Assembly: GCF_014596915.1 (NCBI RefSeq)
Contig: NZ_JACVWU010000019.1
Location: 62,001-126,000 of the forward strand
Length of the DNA: 64,000 nt
From: Streptomyces sp. TRM68416
GTDB lineage: Bacteria; Actinomycetota; Actinomycetes; Streptomycetales; Streptomycetaceae
Direction: 5' to 3'
The position numbers and the translations under genes were made by a program. Positions within the stretch are counted from its first letter, which is position 1; every line of letters begins with the position of its first letter. This document shows positions 52,963-62,007 of this stretch, piece after piece. A model generated the notes under the pieces. That model was not told the origin of the DNA. It saw only the letters and a list, made by a program, of their open reading frames with translations, and did not search any database.

Positions 52963-54492
52963 TCAGCGCTCCAGACGGCCGTTGAAACGCCGGGGCAGGC
53001 CCAGGGGGTTGTCGTCCTTCAGCTCCGGCGGGAGCAGGGCCTCGGGGGCGCCCTGGTAGGCGACCGGTCGCAGCCACCGCTCGATCGCCGTGCCGCCGAC
53101 GGACGTGGAGGTGGACGTGGTCGCCGGGTACGGGCCGCCGTGGTGCTGGGCGGGGGCCACGGCCACGCCCGTCGGCCAGCCGTTCACCAGGACGCGGCCG
53201 GCCAGCGGGGTCAGCTCCGCGAGCAGTTCGGGGCCGCGGCCCTTGCCCTCCGCCTCCTCCGAGGACACGTGAACGGTCGCCGTGAGGTTGCCCGGCAGCC
53301 GCGACAGCACGGTCTTCGCCTCGTCCTCGTCGGCGTAGCGGGCGACGACGGTGACGGGCCCGAAGCACTCCTCCAGGAGCAGGTCGTAGGCGCCCTCGGC
53401 GGCCAGCCGGTCCGCCGGCACCGTGAGGAAGCCCGCGCTCACCGTGTGCTCGCTGCCGGCGCCCGGGGTCACGGGCGTCTCCACGTCGGGCAGTTCGGCG
53501 CGCTCGGCGACCCCGGCGACGAAGTTGTCCCGCATGCGGTGGTCCAGCAGGACACCCGCGTCGGTGTTGCTGACCGCGTCCGTCAGGGACTTGAGGAGCC
53601 GGTCGCCCGCGTCGCCGGCCGGGGCCAGCACCAGACCGGGCTTCACGCAGAACTGGCCGACGCCCAGGGTCATGGAGCCCGCGAGCCCCGCGCCGATGGC
53701 CTCCGCGCGCTCGGCGGCGGCGGCCTCCGTGACCAGCACGGGGTTCAGGGAGCCCAGCTCGCCGTGGAAGGGGATCGGGACCGGACGGGCGGCCGCCGCG
53801 TCGAAGAGGGCACGCCCGCCCCGTACCGAACCGGTGAAGCCGGCCGCCGCGACCAGCGGGTGCCTGATCAGCTCGATGCCGGCCTCGAAGCCGTGGACGA
53901 GACCGACCACGCCCTCGGGGACGCCGTGCTCGGCGGCGGCCGTGCGCAGCACCTTGGCGACCAGCTCGGACAGGCCGGGGTGGTCGGGGTGGGCCTTGAC
54001 GACGACCGGGCAGCCCGCGCCGAGCGCGCTCGCGGTGTCGCCGCCGGCGACGGAGAAGGCGAAGGGGAAGTTCGAGGCCGAGTACACGGCGACGACCCCG
54101 AGGGGCACCTTGTAGCGGCGCAGGTCCGGGATGGGCGGGGTCGCGGTGTCGTCGGGGTGGTTGATCACGACGTCGAGGAAGGCGCCCTCGTCGACGATGT
54201 CGGCGAAGGCCCGCAACTGGTAGCAGGTGCGGGCGAGTTCGCCGGTGAGCCGGACCGGCCCGAGCGCGGTCTCGGCGTCGGCCGCCTCGACGAGCTGCTC
54301 CTTGGCGCCCTCCAGCTTCTCGGCGGCCGTGCGCAGGAAGGCGGCGCGGACCGTGCGGTCGGCCAGGGCCGCGCGGGCGTCGTGCGCGGCGCGGACGGCG
54401 GCGTCCACCTCCTGGGCCGTGGCCTCCACCGCAACCTGCTCGCGCTGCTTCCCGGTACGGGGGTCGACACTCCAGACTGGTGCTGCTGCCAC
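52963..54492 (-). CDS. aldehyde dehydrogenase (alpha-ketoglutaric semialdehyde dehydrogenase type)
   Basis: A 509-residue NAD(P)-dependent dehydrogenase. The catalytic Cys lies in GVGQFCVKPGLVLAP and Glu in PFHGELGSLNPVLV; YSASNFPFAFSVAGGDTASA is the cofactor entry loop characteristic of the KGSA dehydrogenase group, which ends pentose and uronate or hydroxyproline degradation. GTG 54492 has GGAGGGA six bases upstream, so I prefer it to ATG 54516 or 54537. Divergent from an IclR regulator across a 141-base region with a palindromic site, which suggests substrate-induced control. Confidence 0.9.
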   Translation of the reverse strand: MAAAPVWSVDPRTGKQREQVAVEATAQEVDAAVRAAHDARAALADRTVRAAFLRTAAEKLEGAKEQLVEAADAETALGPVRLTGELARTCYQLRAFADIVDEGAFLDVVINHPDDTATPPIPDLRRYKVPLGVVAVYSASNFPFAFSVAGGDTASALGAGCPVVVKAHPDHPGLSELVAKVLRTAAAEHGVPEGVVGLVHGFEAGIELIRHPLVAAAGFTGSVRGGRALFDAAAARPVPIPFHGELGSLNPVLVTEAAAAERAEAIGAGLAGSMTLGVGQFCVKPGLVLAPAGDAGDRLLKSLTDAVSNTDAGVLLDHRMRDNFVAGVAERAELPDVETPVTPGAGSEHTVSAGFLTVPADRLAAEGAYDLLLEECFGPVTVVARYADEDEAKTVLSRLPGNLTATVHVSSEEAEGKGRGPELLAELTPLAGRVLVNGWPTGVAVAPAQHHGGPYPATTSTSTSVGGTAIERWLRPVAYQGAPEALLPPELKDDNPLGLPRRFNGRLER

Positions 54493-54544
54493 CGCAGGTC
54501 CCTCCACACATGTCATGCCGCAGTACGGGTCATCCACCAGGGTC

Positions 54545-54560
54545 GTTCGATATACTGAAC
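54545..54560. promoter_or_regulatory. palindromic site between aldehyde dehydrogenase and IclR genes
   Basis: GTTCGATATACTGAAC is palindromic at 12 of 16 positions with a TATA centre. It lies 52 bases upstream of the dehydrogenase start and 73 bases upstream of the iclR-type start. IclR regulators often bind such sites in the shared promoter of their divergent target. The assignment to this regulator is inference. Confidence 0.55.
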
Positions 54561-54633
54561 ATCGTCTCTGATGGTGAATATGCCGTTGGAGACTATATCT
54601 TCAGCTTCTCGTCGAACGAAGGGGTCAAGGGCG

Positions 54634-55407
54634 ATGTCGGCTGGCGAGACGGGGGGCGGAGCGCAGGTCAAGTCCGCGGTGCGGACGGTCGAACTGCTCG
54701 AGTACTTCGCCGGCCGCCCCGGTATGCACTCCCTCGCGGCGGTCCAAGAGGCCGTCGGGTACCCCAAGTCCAGCCTGTACATGCTGCTGCGCACCCTCGT
54801 GGAGCTGGGCTGGGTGGAGACCGACGCGACGGGCACGCGGTACGGCATCGGCGTGCGGGCGCTGCTGGTCGGCACCTCCTACATCGACGGCGACGAAGTG
54901 GTGGCGGCGGCCCGCCCGACGCTGGACCGGCTGGCGGACGACACCACCGAGACCATCCACCTGGCCCGCCTGGACGGCACCAACGTCGTCTACCTGGCCA
55001 CCCGTCAGTCCCAGCACTACCTGCGCCCCTTCACGCGCGTGGGCCGCCGCCTCCCGGCGCACTCCACCTCCCTGGGCAAGGCGCTGCTGAGCACGTACAC
55101 CGACGAGCAGGTCCGCAAGATGCTCCCGGAGACCCTGCCGGCGCTCACGGAGAACACGATCACGGACCGGGAGAAGCTCATCGAGGAGTTGCACCAGGTG
55201 CGCGAGCAGGGCTTCGCCGTGGACCGCGAGGAGAACACCCTCGGGCTGCGCTGCTTCGGCGTGGCGGTCCCCTACCGCACCCCCGCGCGGGACGCGATCA
55301 GCTGCTCGGTGCCGGTGGCGCGGCTGACGCCCGCCCACGAACAGATGGTGAAGGACGCGCTGTTCGACGCCCGGGACCGGCTGACCCTGGCCACTCGTAG
55401 GCTCTGA
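54634..55407 (+). CDS. IclR family transcriptional regulator
   Basis: A 257-residue regulator with an N-terminal winged helix (HSLAAVQEAVGYPKSSLYML) and a C-terminal IclR effector domain (LRPFTRVGRRLPAHSTSLGK; GFAVDREENTLGLRCFGVAV). Effectors of this family are small carboxylates or sugar acids. ATG 54634 is chosen because the preceding in-frame ATGs lie in the promoter region. Divergent neighbour is the semialdehyde dehydrogenase, its most likely target. A GNAT gene follows by three bases. Confidence 0.9.
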   Translation: MSAGETGGGAQVKSAVRTVELLEYFAGRPGMHSLAAVQEAVGYPKSSLYMLLRTLVELGWVETDATGTRYGIGVRALLVGTSYIDGDEVVAAARPTLDRLADDTTETIHLARLDGTNVVYLATRQSQHYLRPFTRVGRRLPAHSTSLGKALLSTYTDEQVRKMLPETLPALTENTITDREKLIEELHQVREQGFAVDREENTLGLRCFGVAVPYRTPARDAISCSVPVARLTPAHEQMVKDALFDARDRLTLATRRL

Positions 55408-55410
55408 GGC

Positions 55411-55881
55411 ATGGAGCTCACCCTTCGCACGGTCCACGACAGTGATCTGCCGGTCTTCTTCCGGCAGATGAACGACCCCGAGGCCGTCCGCATGGCCGCC
55501 TTCACCCCCAAGGACCCGGCCGACCGGGACGCGTTCGACGCCCACTGGAAACGGGCCCTCGCCTCCGACGCCGTCCACCGCACGATCCTCGTGGACGGTG
55601 ACGTGGTGGGCAGCACGGCGGTGTACGGGGAGCCCGGCGAGCGCGAGGTCACCTACTGGATCGACCGCGCGTACTGGGGACGCGGTATCGCCAAGGCCGC
55701 CCTCGCGGCGCTGGTCGCCGAGGTCCCCGAACGCCCGCTGTACGCCCGCGCCGCCGCGGACAACGCCGCGTCGCGGCGCGTGCTGGAGAAGTGCGGGTTC
55801 CGGGTGACCGCCCACGCGCGCGGGTTCGCCAACGCCCGCGGCGAGGAGATCGACGAGGTCGTGCTGGTCCTGGAGGGTTGA
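55411..55881 (+). CDS. GNAT family N-acetyltransferase
   Basis: A 156-residue acetyltransferase with the acetyl-CoA loop DRAYWGRGIAKAALAALV and the downstream NAASRRVLEKCGFRVTAHAR block, typical of RimJ/RimL-like enzymes. The substrate is unknown. It begins three bases after the iclR-type stop and is probably co-transcribed. Confidence 0.88.
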   Translation: MELTLRTVHDSDLPVFFRQMNDPEAVRMAAFTPKDPADRDAFDAHWKRALASDAVHRTILVDGDVVGSTAVYGEPGEREVTYWIDRAYWGRGIAKAALAALVAEVPERPLYARAAADNAASRRVLEKCGFRVTAHARGFANARGEEIDEVVLVLEG

Positions 55882-55884
55882 GCC

Positions 55885-55923
55885 CCCTCTCCCCCGCACG
55901 GCGGAGAGGGATCGTCGCCGTGC
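55885..55923 (+). promoter_or_regulatory. two overlapping perfect hairpins (possible attenuator or pseudoknot)
   Basis: Stem A pairs CCCTCTCC (55885-55892) with GGAGAGGG (55903-55910). Stem B pairs GCACGGCG (55896-55903) with CGCCGTGC (55916-55923). The arms interleave as A5'-B5'-A3'-B3' and share base 55903, so they must exclude each other or form an H-type pseudoknot. An AGGAGG site follows directly at 55924-55929, upstream of the membrane protein and two-component genes. Stem A alone could also terminate the iclR-GNAT transcript. Confidence 0.55.
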
Positions 55924-55962
55924 AGGAGGCGGGCGCCGGGGGTGCCGCGAGAGCGTGAGGGC

Positions 55963-56997
55963 ATGACGCAGTCACTCCTCGCCGAAGCCGAACGCGGGCC
56001 GAAGTCCGGCGCCCTCCCCCTCTCCCTCCCCCGGCGGGCGCTGCGGGCCGTGGCCATCGTCTCCTGTCTGCCGTACGTCGGACTCAAGGTGGCCTGGCTG
56101 GCCGGGAGCCACATCGGCATTCCGGAGGGCAGCTCGCTGCTGGAGCACCGGACGGCCATGGCGGTCGCCAACGGGATCACGCTGCTGATGGACTCCGGCG
56201 TCATCGTGCTGGCCCTGGTGCTGACCCGCCCCTGGGGGCTGCGCGTCCCGGCCTGGCTGCTGGCGGTGCCCGTATGGGTCGCCACCGGCCTGCTCGCGCC
56301 GATCATGACCGGCTTCCCGCTCCAACTTCTCGTGCGGCTCCTCGGCGGCACGGTGAGCACCGCCGATGACACGGGAGGTGATTCGGCGGCCGCCCCGTTC
56401 CTCCACGAGTGGGTGTTCGGGGTCGTCTACGGCGGTTTCATCGTCCAGGGCCTGGCGCTCGGCACGCTCTTCGTCCTGTACGCCCGTGACCGCTGGGGCG
56501 AGCTGTGGCACGGCCGGATCTGGGACCTGCCGCGCGGCTCCGGCGCCTCCGTCCGGCGTGCCGGTGCCGTCGCCGCCGCCGTCGTCGCCCTGTTCCCGCT
56601 CGCCTGCCATCTGCTGTGGGCCTGCGGCGGCACCGCCGGCCTGAGCGCGGGCCGGGTCGCCGACCGCACCACCGACTTCCACGTGCTGCAGGCCGTGGAC
56701 GTGCTCTTCCTCCTCGCCGCCGTGGCCGGCGCCTGGCTGCTCGCCTTCCGCGGCGCGCCCGTGCTGCCGGTCGGGGTGCCGCTCGCGCTGGCCTGGGTCG
56801 GTTCGGGCGCTGTCGCCTGCTGGGGCGCCTGGCTGTCGCTCGCCTCCCTGACCGGCACGGACGACGTCGGCGACCGCCTCACCCCGGCGATGCACTTCGC
56901 CTACGCTGGCCAGATGATCACCGGCATCCTGGTGGCCGCCGTGGGGGCCCACTTCCTCGCGGAGCGGTCCGCCGTCCTCCTCCGGCGCCGCACGTGA
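55963..56997 (+). CDS. multi-pass membrane protein in operon with a two-component system
   Basis: A 344-residue protein with about eight hydrophobic segments, beginning near residue 28 (AVAIVSCLPYVGLKVAWLAG) and ending before a short RRRT tail. Conserved soluble motifs are absent. I do not recognise a named family. ATG 55963 is preceded by GAGAG; GTG 55942, with AGGAGG twelve bases upstream, is an alternative. Its stop overlaps the histidine kinase start (GTGA), so it is likely a sensor partner or the stress target of that system. Confidence 0.8.
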   Translation: MTQSLLAEAERGPKSGALPLSLPRRALRAVAIVSCLPYVGLKVAWLAGSHIGIPEGSSLLEHRTAMAVANGITLLMDSGVIVLALVLTRPWGLRVPAWLLAVPVWVATGLLAPIMTGFPLQLLVRLLGGTVSTADDTGGDSAAAPFLHEWVFGVVYGGFIVQGLALGTLFVLYARDRWGELWHGRIWDLPRGSGASVRRAGAVAAAVVALFPLACHLLWACGGTAGLSAGRVADRTTDFHVLQAVDVLFLLAAVAGAWLLAFRGAPVLPVGVPLALAWVGSGAVACWGAWLSLASLTGTDDVGDRLTPAMHFAYAGQMITGILVAAVGAHFLAERSAVLLRRRT

Positions 56998-58247
56998 GGG
57001 AGTTCGCCCGGCTGTTGTTCGGGCGGCGGACGCGCCGGCGGTGGATCCATCTGATCCTCGGCGGCGCGCTCGCCATGCCGTATGTCTTCGTCGGGCAGCT
57101 CGTCGTCGGGCCCGCGCTCGACTCGCGGTACGTCTTCAACGACCTCCGCGCGCAGGTGCTGTCGTTCGTCGTCGGACTGCCGCTGGCCGCGCTCACCGCG
57201 TGGCTGTTCCCACTGACCCGTTCCATGGAGGCCGTCGTGGTGCGGTCGCTGTGCGGGGTCGACGAGGGCAGGCTGTCCTACGGTCCCGCCCGGAGCCGGG
57301 TGGCGAGGCGGCGTACGGCTGCCTGGTTCACGCTGCATCTCGGCTTCGGCGGGATCATCGCGGGGATGTCGCTGGCGGTGCCGCCGTTCGCCGCCGTGCT
57401 GATCGCCCTGCCGGTCGTCGCCCTGTTCGACGACGACCTGCTCGGACTCCCCGAGGCCATGGGCGACGGCCGGCTGCTGGCGCTGATGCCGGTCGCGGGC
57501 GTGGCCTGTCTGGTGGCGCTCGCCGCCTGCGCGGCCGGTGCGGGCGCGCTGCTCGCCCGCTGGGCGCCCGCGCTGCTCGGCCCGACCCCGGAGGACCGGC
57601 TCGCGGCGGCCGAGGCCCGCGCCGCCGATCTCGCCGTACGCAACCGGCTGGCGCGCGAGCTGCACGACTCCGTCGGGCACGCCCTGAGCGCGGTGGCGCT
57701 CCAGGCGAGCGCGGCCCGCCGGGTTCTGGACAGCGACCCGGAGTTCGTGCGGGAGGCGCTCGCCGCGATCGAGGACACCACGCGGCGTACGGTCGGTGAA
57801 CTGGACGCCGTCCTCGGAGTGCTGCGGGAGGGCGACGCACCGGGCACCGCGCCCGCGCCCACCCTCGCCGCCGATCTCGACGGTCTGCTGCGCCGCACCA
57901 GGGCCGGCGGGCTGCGGGTGAGGGCCACCGTCGACGCCGACCCCGAGTCGCTGCCGCCGGTGGTGTCCCGCGAGGCGTACCGCATCGTGCAGGAGGGGCT
58001 GAGCAACGCGCTGAAGCACGCGGGCGGGCAGGTCACCGTGACCCTGCGGATCGCCGTCGCGGACGGGCATCTGGAGATCACCCTGGACAACCCCCTCGGC
58101 GCCGCCGCCCCCTGCCGCCCCGGCGGCGGCCACGGCCTGCGCGGCATCGCCGACCGGGCCCGGCTGCTCGGCGGCACCGCCGAGGCGGGCGCCGACGCGG
58201 CCGGCTGGCGCCTGCGTGTACGCCTCCCGCTGAGGAGCCCCGCGTGA
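56994..58247 (+). CDS. sensor histidine kinase, NarL/DesK-type
   Basis: A 417-residue membrane kinase. About five helices lie in residues 15-190, the dimerisation/phosphorylation region RNRLARELHDSVGHALS places the phospho-acceptor His at 224, and the HATPase_c domain follows with N-box REAYRIVQEGLSNALKHAGG and G-box GGHGLRGIADRARLLGG. HisKA_3 kinases of this type work with LuxR-type response regulators. GTG 56994 overlaps the upstream gene stop. The cognate regulator lies 124 bases downstream; the gap holds a decayed copy of this gene's 3' end. Confidence 0.92.
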   Translation: MREFARLLFGRRTRRRWIHLILGGALAMPYVFVGQLVVGPALDSRYVFNDLRAQVLSFVVGLPLAALTAWLFPLTRSMEAVVVRSLCGVDEGRLSYGPARSRVARRRTAAWFTLHLGFGGIIAGMSLAVPPFAAVLIALPVVALFDDDLLGLPEAMGDGRLLALMPVAGVACLVALAACAAGAGALLARWAPALLGPTPEDRLAAAEARAADLAVRNRLARELHDSVGHALSAVALQASAARRVLDSDPEFVREALAAIEDTTRRTVGELDAVLGVLREGDAPGTAPAPTLAADLDGLLRRTRAGGLRVRATVDADPESLPPVVSREAYRIVQEGLSNALKHAGGQVTVTLRIAVADGHLEITLDNPLGAAAPCRPGGGHGLRGIADRARLLGGTAEAGADAAGWRLRVRLPLRSPA

Positions 58248-58373
58248 AAAGACCCGCGCCGCCCCGGCGACGGCCGCAGCCTGCCCGGCACCGCACGGGC
58301 CGGCATCGACGCCGTCGGCCGACGCCCACACATACGCCTCCCCCTGAGCAGCCCCGCATGAAAGGACCCGTAT
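58157..58373 (+). repeat. decayed tandem duplication of the histidine kinase 3' end
   Basis: The end of the kinase gene plus its trailer (about 58157-58256) recurs in degraded form at about 58270-58373. The clearest match is TACGCCTCCCGCTGAGGAGC (58219-58238) against TACGCCTCCCCCTGAGCAGC, with GTGAAAAGACCCG against ATGAAAGGACCCG after them. The second copy ends exactly at the response-regulator start and supplies its GAAAGGA ribosome site. Confidence 0.75.
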
Positions 58374-59034
58374 GACCCCCCGTCCGCCCGTCCGGGTCGT
58401 CCTCGCCGACGACGAGCGCATGGTCCGCACCGCCCTGCGCGCCATCCTCTCCGCCGAGCCGGACCTGGAGGTGGTCGGCGAGGCGGCCACCGGCGCCGAG
58501 GCCGTGTCCGTCGTACGGGAGCGGCGGCCCGACGTCGTGCTGATGGACGTACGCATGCCGGAGGTCGACGGCATCCGCGCCACCGAGCAGATCCTCGCCA
58601 CGCTTCCCGATCCGCCCCGCATCGTCGTCGTGACCACCTTCGAGAACGACTCCTACGTGTACGACGCCCTGCGCGCCGGGGCCGCCGGGTTCCTGCTCAA
58701 GCGGGCCGACGCGGACGCGCTCGTACAGGCGGTACGGCTGGTCGCGCGCAGCGACACCCTGCTGTTCCCGGCGGCCGTGCGCACCCTCGCCGCCGAGCAC
58801 GCGCGCGCGTACCCCGCGCCCGCGCCCTGGGTGGCGAGGCTCACCGGGCGGGAGAGCGACGTGCTGCGGCTGATGGCGGCCGGGCTGACCAACGCGGAGA
58901 TCGCCCGGCGGATGGAGGTCGGCCCCGCCACCGTGAAGTCGCACGTGGCGGCGGTACTGGCGAAGACCGGCACCCGGGACCGCACCCAGGCCGTGATCGC
59001 CGCGTACGAGGCGGGCTTCATGAACGCTCGATGA
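58372..59034 (+). CDS. NarL/FixJ-type response regulator
   Basis: A 220-residue regulator with an N-terminal receiver domain (acidic pair LADDERM; phosphorylation site Asp59 in VVLMDVRMP; Thr and Lys at VVVTTFEND and FLLKRAD) and a C-terminal LuxR helix-turn-helix (LTGRESDVLRLMAAGLTNAE, then HVAAVLAKTG). It pairs with the kinase directly upstream. ATG 58372 uses the GAAAGGA site that belongs to the duplicated kinase trailer. Confidence 0.93.
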   Translation: MTPRPPVRVVLADDERMVRTALRAILSAEPDLEVVGEAATGAEAVSVVRERRPDVVLMDVRMPEVDGIRATEQILATLPDPPRIVVVTTFENDSYVYDALRAGAAGFLLKRADADALVQAVRLVARSDTLLFPAAVRTLAAEHARAYPAPAPWVARLTGRESDVLRLMAAGLTNAEIARRMEVGPATVKSHVAAVLAKTGTRDRTQAVIAAYEAGFMNAR

Positions 59035-59087
59035 GAAAAGCCGCGCGGGGGAACGATCCGCCCGGCGTCGCTCGTCCTCACGGCGGG

Positions 59088-60539
59088 ATGAACAAGACGA
59101 TCAGGCGCGCCGCGGTCTTCACGCTGCTCATGGTCCTCGCTCTGCTGGTCAGGGCGACCTGGGTGCAGTTCTACGAGGGCCGGGCGCTCGCGAACGACAA
59201 GGACAACCGGCGGAACGTGATCGCGACGTACGCGGCACCGCTCGGGAACATCATCGTGGCCGGTGAGGCGGTCACCGGTTCGGCGAGGACGAAGGGAAGC
59301 GACCTCGCGTACAAGCGCACGTACACCGACGGTGAGCTGTACGCGGCGGTGACCGGCTATGCCTCGCAGGCCTACGCGCCCACCCAGCTGGAGGGCATCT
59401 ACCAGGACCTGCTCAACGGCACGGACGACCGGCTGAAGACCGTGATGGACACGGTCACCGGCAAGCGGGCGGAGCCGGGCAACGTGGTCACCACGATCGA
59501 CCCGGACGTGCAGAAGGCGGGGTACGAGGCGCTGGGCGACAAGAAGGGCGCGGCGGTCGCGATCGACCCGGCGACCGGGAAGATCCTTGCGGTCGTGTCG
59601 ACCCCGTCGTACGACCCGTCGTCGCTGACGGACGCCAACACCGCCGGGTCGGCCTGGAAGCAGTTGACCAAGGACCCCGACAAACCGCTGACCAACCGCG
59701 CGCTGCGCCAGCCGGTGGCGCCGGGCTCGACGTTCAAGCTGGTCGTGGCGGCGGCCGCGCTGGAGGACGGGCTGTACAGGTCGGTGGACGAGAAGACCGA
59801 CAGCCCCGACCCGTACACCCTGCCGGGCACGGTGACGGTCCTGGAGAACGAGAACAGGTCGGCGCCCTGCGAGAACGCCTCGATCCGGGTGGCGCTGCAG
59901 TACTCCTGCAACAACGTCTTCGCGAAGATGGCCTACGACCTGGGCCAGGACAAGGTGCGGGCGACAGCGGAGAAGTTCGGCTTCAACGACGACAAGCAGG
60001 ACGTACCGGTACGGGCGTACGAGAGCGTGTACCCCTCCGGCATGGACGACGCGCAGACCGCCCTGACCGGCATCGGCCAGTTCGACGTCACCGCGACGCC
60101 GCTGCAGATGGCCATGGTGTCGGCGGCCGTCGCCCACGGCGGCGAGCTGGTGTCGCCGCACATGGTGTCGGAGATCACCGACAGCGGCGGCGACGTCCTG
60201 AAGGACTACGACGACGAGGCCGGCACGACCCGCATCATGAGCTCCGAGACCGCCGACGAACTGCGGTCGGCGATGCGGACGGTCGTCGAGGAGGGCACCG
60301 GCACGAACGCGCGGATCCCGGGCGCGACCGTGGGCGGCAAGACCGGTACGGCCCAGCGCGGCGAGAACAACAGCCAGACGCCGTACGCCTGGTTCACCTC
60401 GTACGCCGAGGCCGACGGCAAGGAGGTCGCCGTGGCGGTCATGGTGGAGCAGTCGGACGCGGCCCGGTCGGAGGTCAGCGGCAACGGGCTGGCCGCGCCG
60501 GTGGCCAAGGCGATGATGGAGGCGGCGCTCAAGGGGTAG
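59088..60539 (+). CDS. class B penicillin-binding protein (PbpA/FtsI-like transpeptidase)
   Basis: A 483-residue peptidoglycan transpeptidase. The N-terminus (residues 1-25) is a membrane anchor (TIRRAAVFTLLMVLALLVRA), a non-catalytic dimerisation region follows, and the penicillin-binding domain carries GSTFK (SxxK), SCN (SxN) and KTGTA (KTG) in order. The length and lack of a cytoplasmic domain fit the PbpA branch. ATG 59088 follows GGCGGG; an earlier GTG-like start to 59031 overlaps the response regulator. It is convergent with the NCS2 permease, 16 bases away. Confidence 0.93.
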   Translation: MNKTIRRAAVFTLLMVLALLVRATWVQFYEGRALANDKDNRRNVIATYAAPLGNIIVAGEAVTGSARTKGSDLAYKRTYTDGELYAAVTGYASQAYAPTQLEGIYQDLLNGTDDRLKTVMDTVTGKRAEPGNVVTTIDPDVQKAGYEALGDKKGAAVAIDPATGKILAVVSTPSYDPSSLTDANTAGSAWKQLTKDPDKPLTNRALRQPVAPGSTFKLVVAAAALEDGLYRSVDEKTDSPDPYTLPGTVTVLENENRSAPCENASIRVALQYSCNNVFAKMAYDLGQDKVRATAEKFGFNDDKQDVPVRAYESVYPSGMDDAQTALTGIGQFDVTATPLQMAMVSAAVAHGGELVSPHMVSEITDSGGDVLKDYDDEAGTTRIMSSETADELRSAMRTVVEEGTGTNARIPGATVGGKTGTAQRGENNSQTPYAWFTSYAEADGKEVAVAVMVEQSDAARSEVSGNGLAAPVAKAMMEAALKG

Positions 60540-60555
60540 TGCGGGGCCCCGGCGG

Positions 60556-62007
60556 CTACTTCACGCCCAGCATCTGCTCGATGGGATCGATCGCGAAGTA
60601 CACCAGGAACAGCGTCGACGTGATCCACATCAGCCAGTGGACCTCCTTCGTCTTCCCCAGCACCGCCTTGATCAGGACGTAGGAGACGAAGCCGGCCCCG
60701 ATGCCGTTGGTGATCGAGTAGGTGAACGGCATGACGGCCATGGTGAGGAAGGCCGGGACGGCGGTCTCGTACTTGTCCCAGTCGATGTACTTGACCTGGG
60801 TCATCATCAGGAAGCCGACCGCGACGAGGGCGGGGGCGGCGGCCTGGAGCGGGACGATGGTCAGGACCGGGGTGAGGAACAGGGCGAGGGCGAAGAGGCC
60901 GCCGGTGACCAGGTTGGCGAAGCCCGTGCGGGCGCCCTCGCCGACCCCGGCCGCCGACTCGATGTAGGAGGTCGCGGAGGACGCGGACGCCGCGCCGCCC
61001 GCAACCGCCGCCGCGCCGTCGATGAACAGCACGCGGCCCAGGTTCCCGACCTTGCCCTGCTCGTCCAGCAGGTTCGCCTCCGCGCTGATGCCGACGACGG
61101 TGCCCATGGTGTCGAAGAAGTCGGACAGGATCAGCGTGAAGACGAGCAGGACGACGGTGATGACGGTGGCCTCGCCGAACGCCCCGAACAGGCTGAAGTC
61201 GCCGAGGAGCCCGAAGTCGGGGGTGTCGACCAGCTGGTTGGGCCACGTGGGCGTGGTCAGGCCCCAGGTCTCGACGTCGGCGATCGCGTTGACGACGAGG
61301 GCGACGGCCGTCGTGGCGACGATGCTGATCAGGATGGCGCCCTTGACCTTGCGGGCGAGCAGCCCGACCGTGAGCAGCAGGCCGAGGCAGAAGACGAACA
61401 TCGGCCAGCCGGAGAGGGTGCCGGTACCGCCGAGCTGCACCGGGACGGTGGTGTTCGCCGCGTCGGGGATGCGGGTGACGAAGCCTGCGTCGACGAAGCC
61501 GATGAAGGCGATGAACAGGCCGATGCCGACGCTGATCGCCTGCTTGAGCGCCTGCGGGATGGCGTGCATGACGGCCTCGCGCAGCCCGGTGGCCGACAGT
61601 ACGCAGATCAGCAGGCCTTCGAGGACGATCAGGCCCATCGCGTCGTCCCAGCTCATCAGCGGGGCGATCTGGTAGGCGACGACGGCGTTGAGGCCGAGGC
61701 CGGCGGCGAGGGCGAGCGGCAGGTTGCCGCCGACGCCCATGACGATCGTCATCACGGCGGCCACCAGGGCGGTGGCGGTGGCGAGTTGGACCGGGTTGAG
61801 CTGGTGGCCGAACTTGTCCGTCGCGCTGCCGAGAATGATGGGATTCAGGACAAGGATGTAGGCCATCGTGAAGAACGTGGCGAAGCCGCCGCGTATCTCA
61901 CGACCGAAGGTGGACCCCCGTTCGGAGATCTTGAAGAAGCGGTCGACGCTGCTTACGGCCGGGGGCGCGTCCTCCGGCCGGTCGACGGTCTTCTGCAGTT
62001 CGGGCAT
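60556..62007 (-). CDS. NCS2 (AzgA-like) purine permease
   Basis: A 483-residue transporter with 12-14 helices. The AzgA-type signatures are GGFATFFTMAYILVLNPIIL, the first repeat VGGNLPLALAAGLGLNAVVA, and SDFFDTMGTVVGISAEANLL with ASSATSYIESAAGVGEGART, which mark adenine/guanine/hypoxanthine transporters. The ATG at 62007 has GAGGAG nine bases upstream. Divergent from a sigma-factor gene over a 259-base region that carries a direct repeat CACGGTGTTCGA / CCACGTGTTCGA of unknown meaning. Confidence 0.9.
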   Translation of the reverse strand: MPELQKTVDRPEDAPPAVSSVDRFFKISERGSTFGREIRGGFATFFTMAYILVLNPIILGSATDKFGHQLNPVQLATATALVAAVMTIVMGVGGNLPLALAAGLGLNAVVAYQIAPLMSWDDAMGLIVLEGLLICVLSATGLREAVMHAIPQALKQAISVGIGLFIAFIGFVDAGFVTRIPDAANTTVPVQLGGTGTLSGWPMFVFCLGLLLTVGLLARKVKGAILISIVATTAVALVVNAIADVETWGLTTPTWPNQLVDTPDFGLLGDFSLFGAFGEATVITVVLLVFTLILSDFFDTMGTVVGISAEANLLDEQGKVGNLGRVLFIDGAAAVAGGAASASSATSYIESAAGVGEGARTGFANLVTGGLFALALFLTPVLTIVPLQAAAPALVAVGFLMMTQVKYIDWDKYETAVPAFLTMAVMPFTYSITNGIGAGFVSYVLIKAVLGKTKEVHWLMWITSTLFLVYFAIDPIEQMLGVK

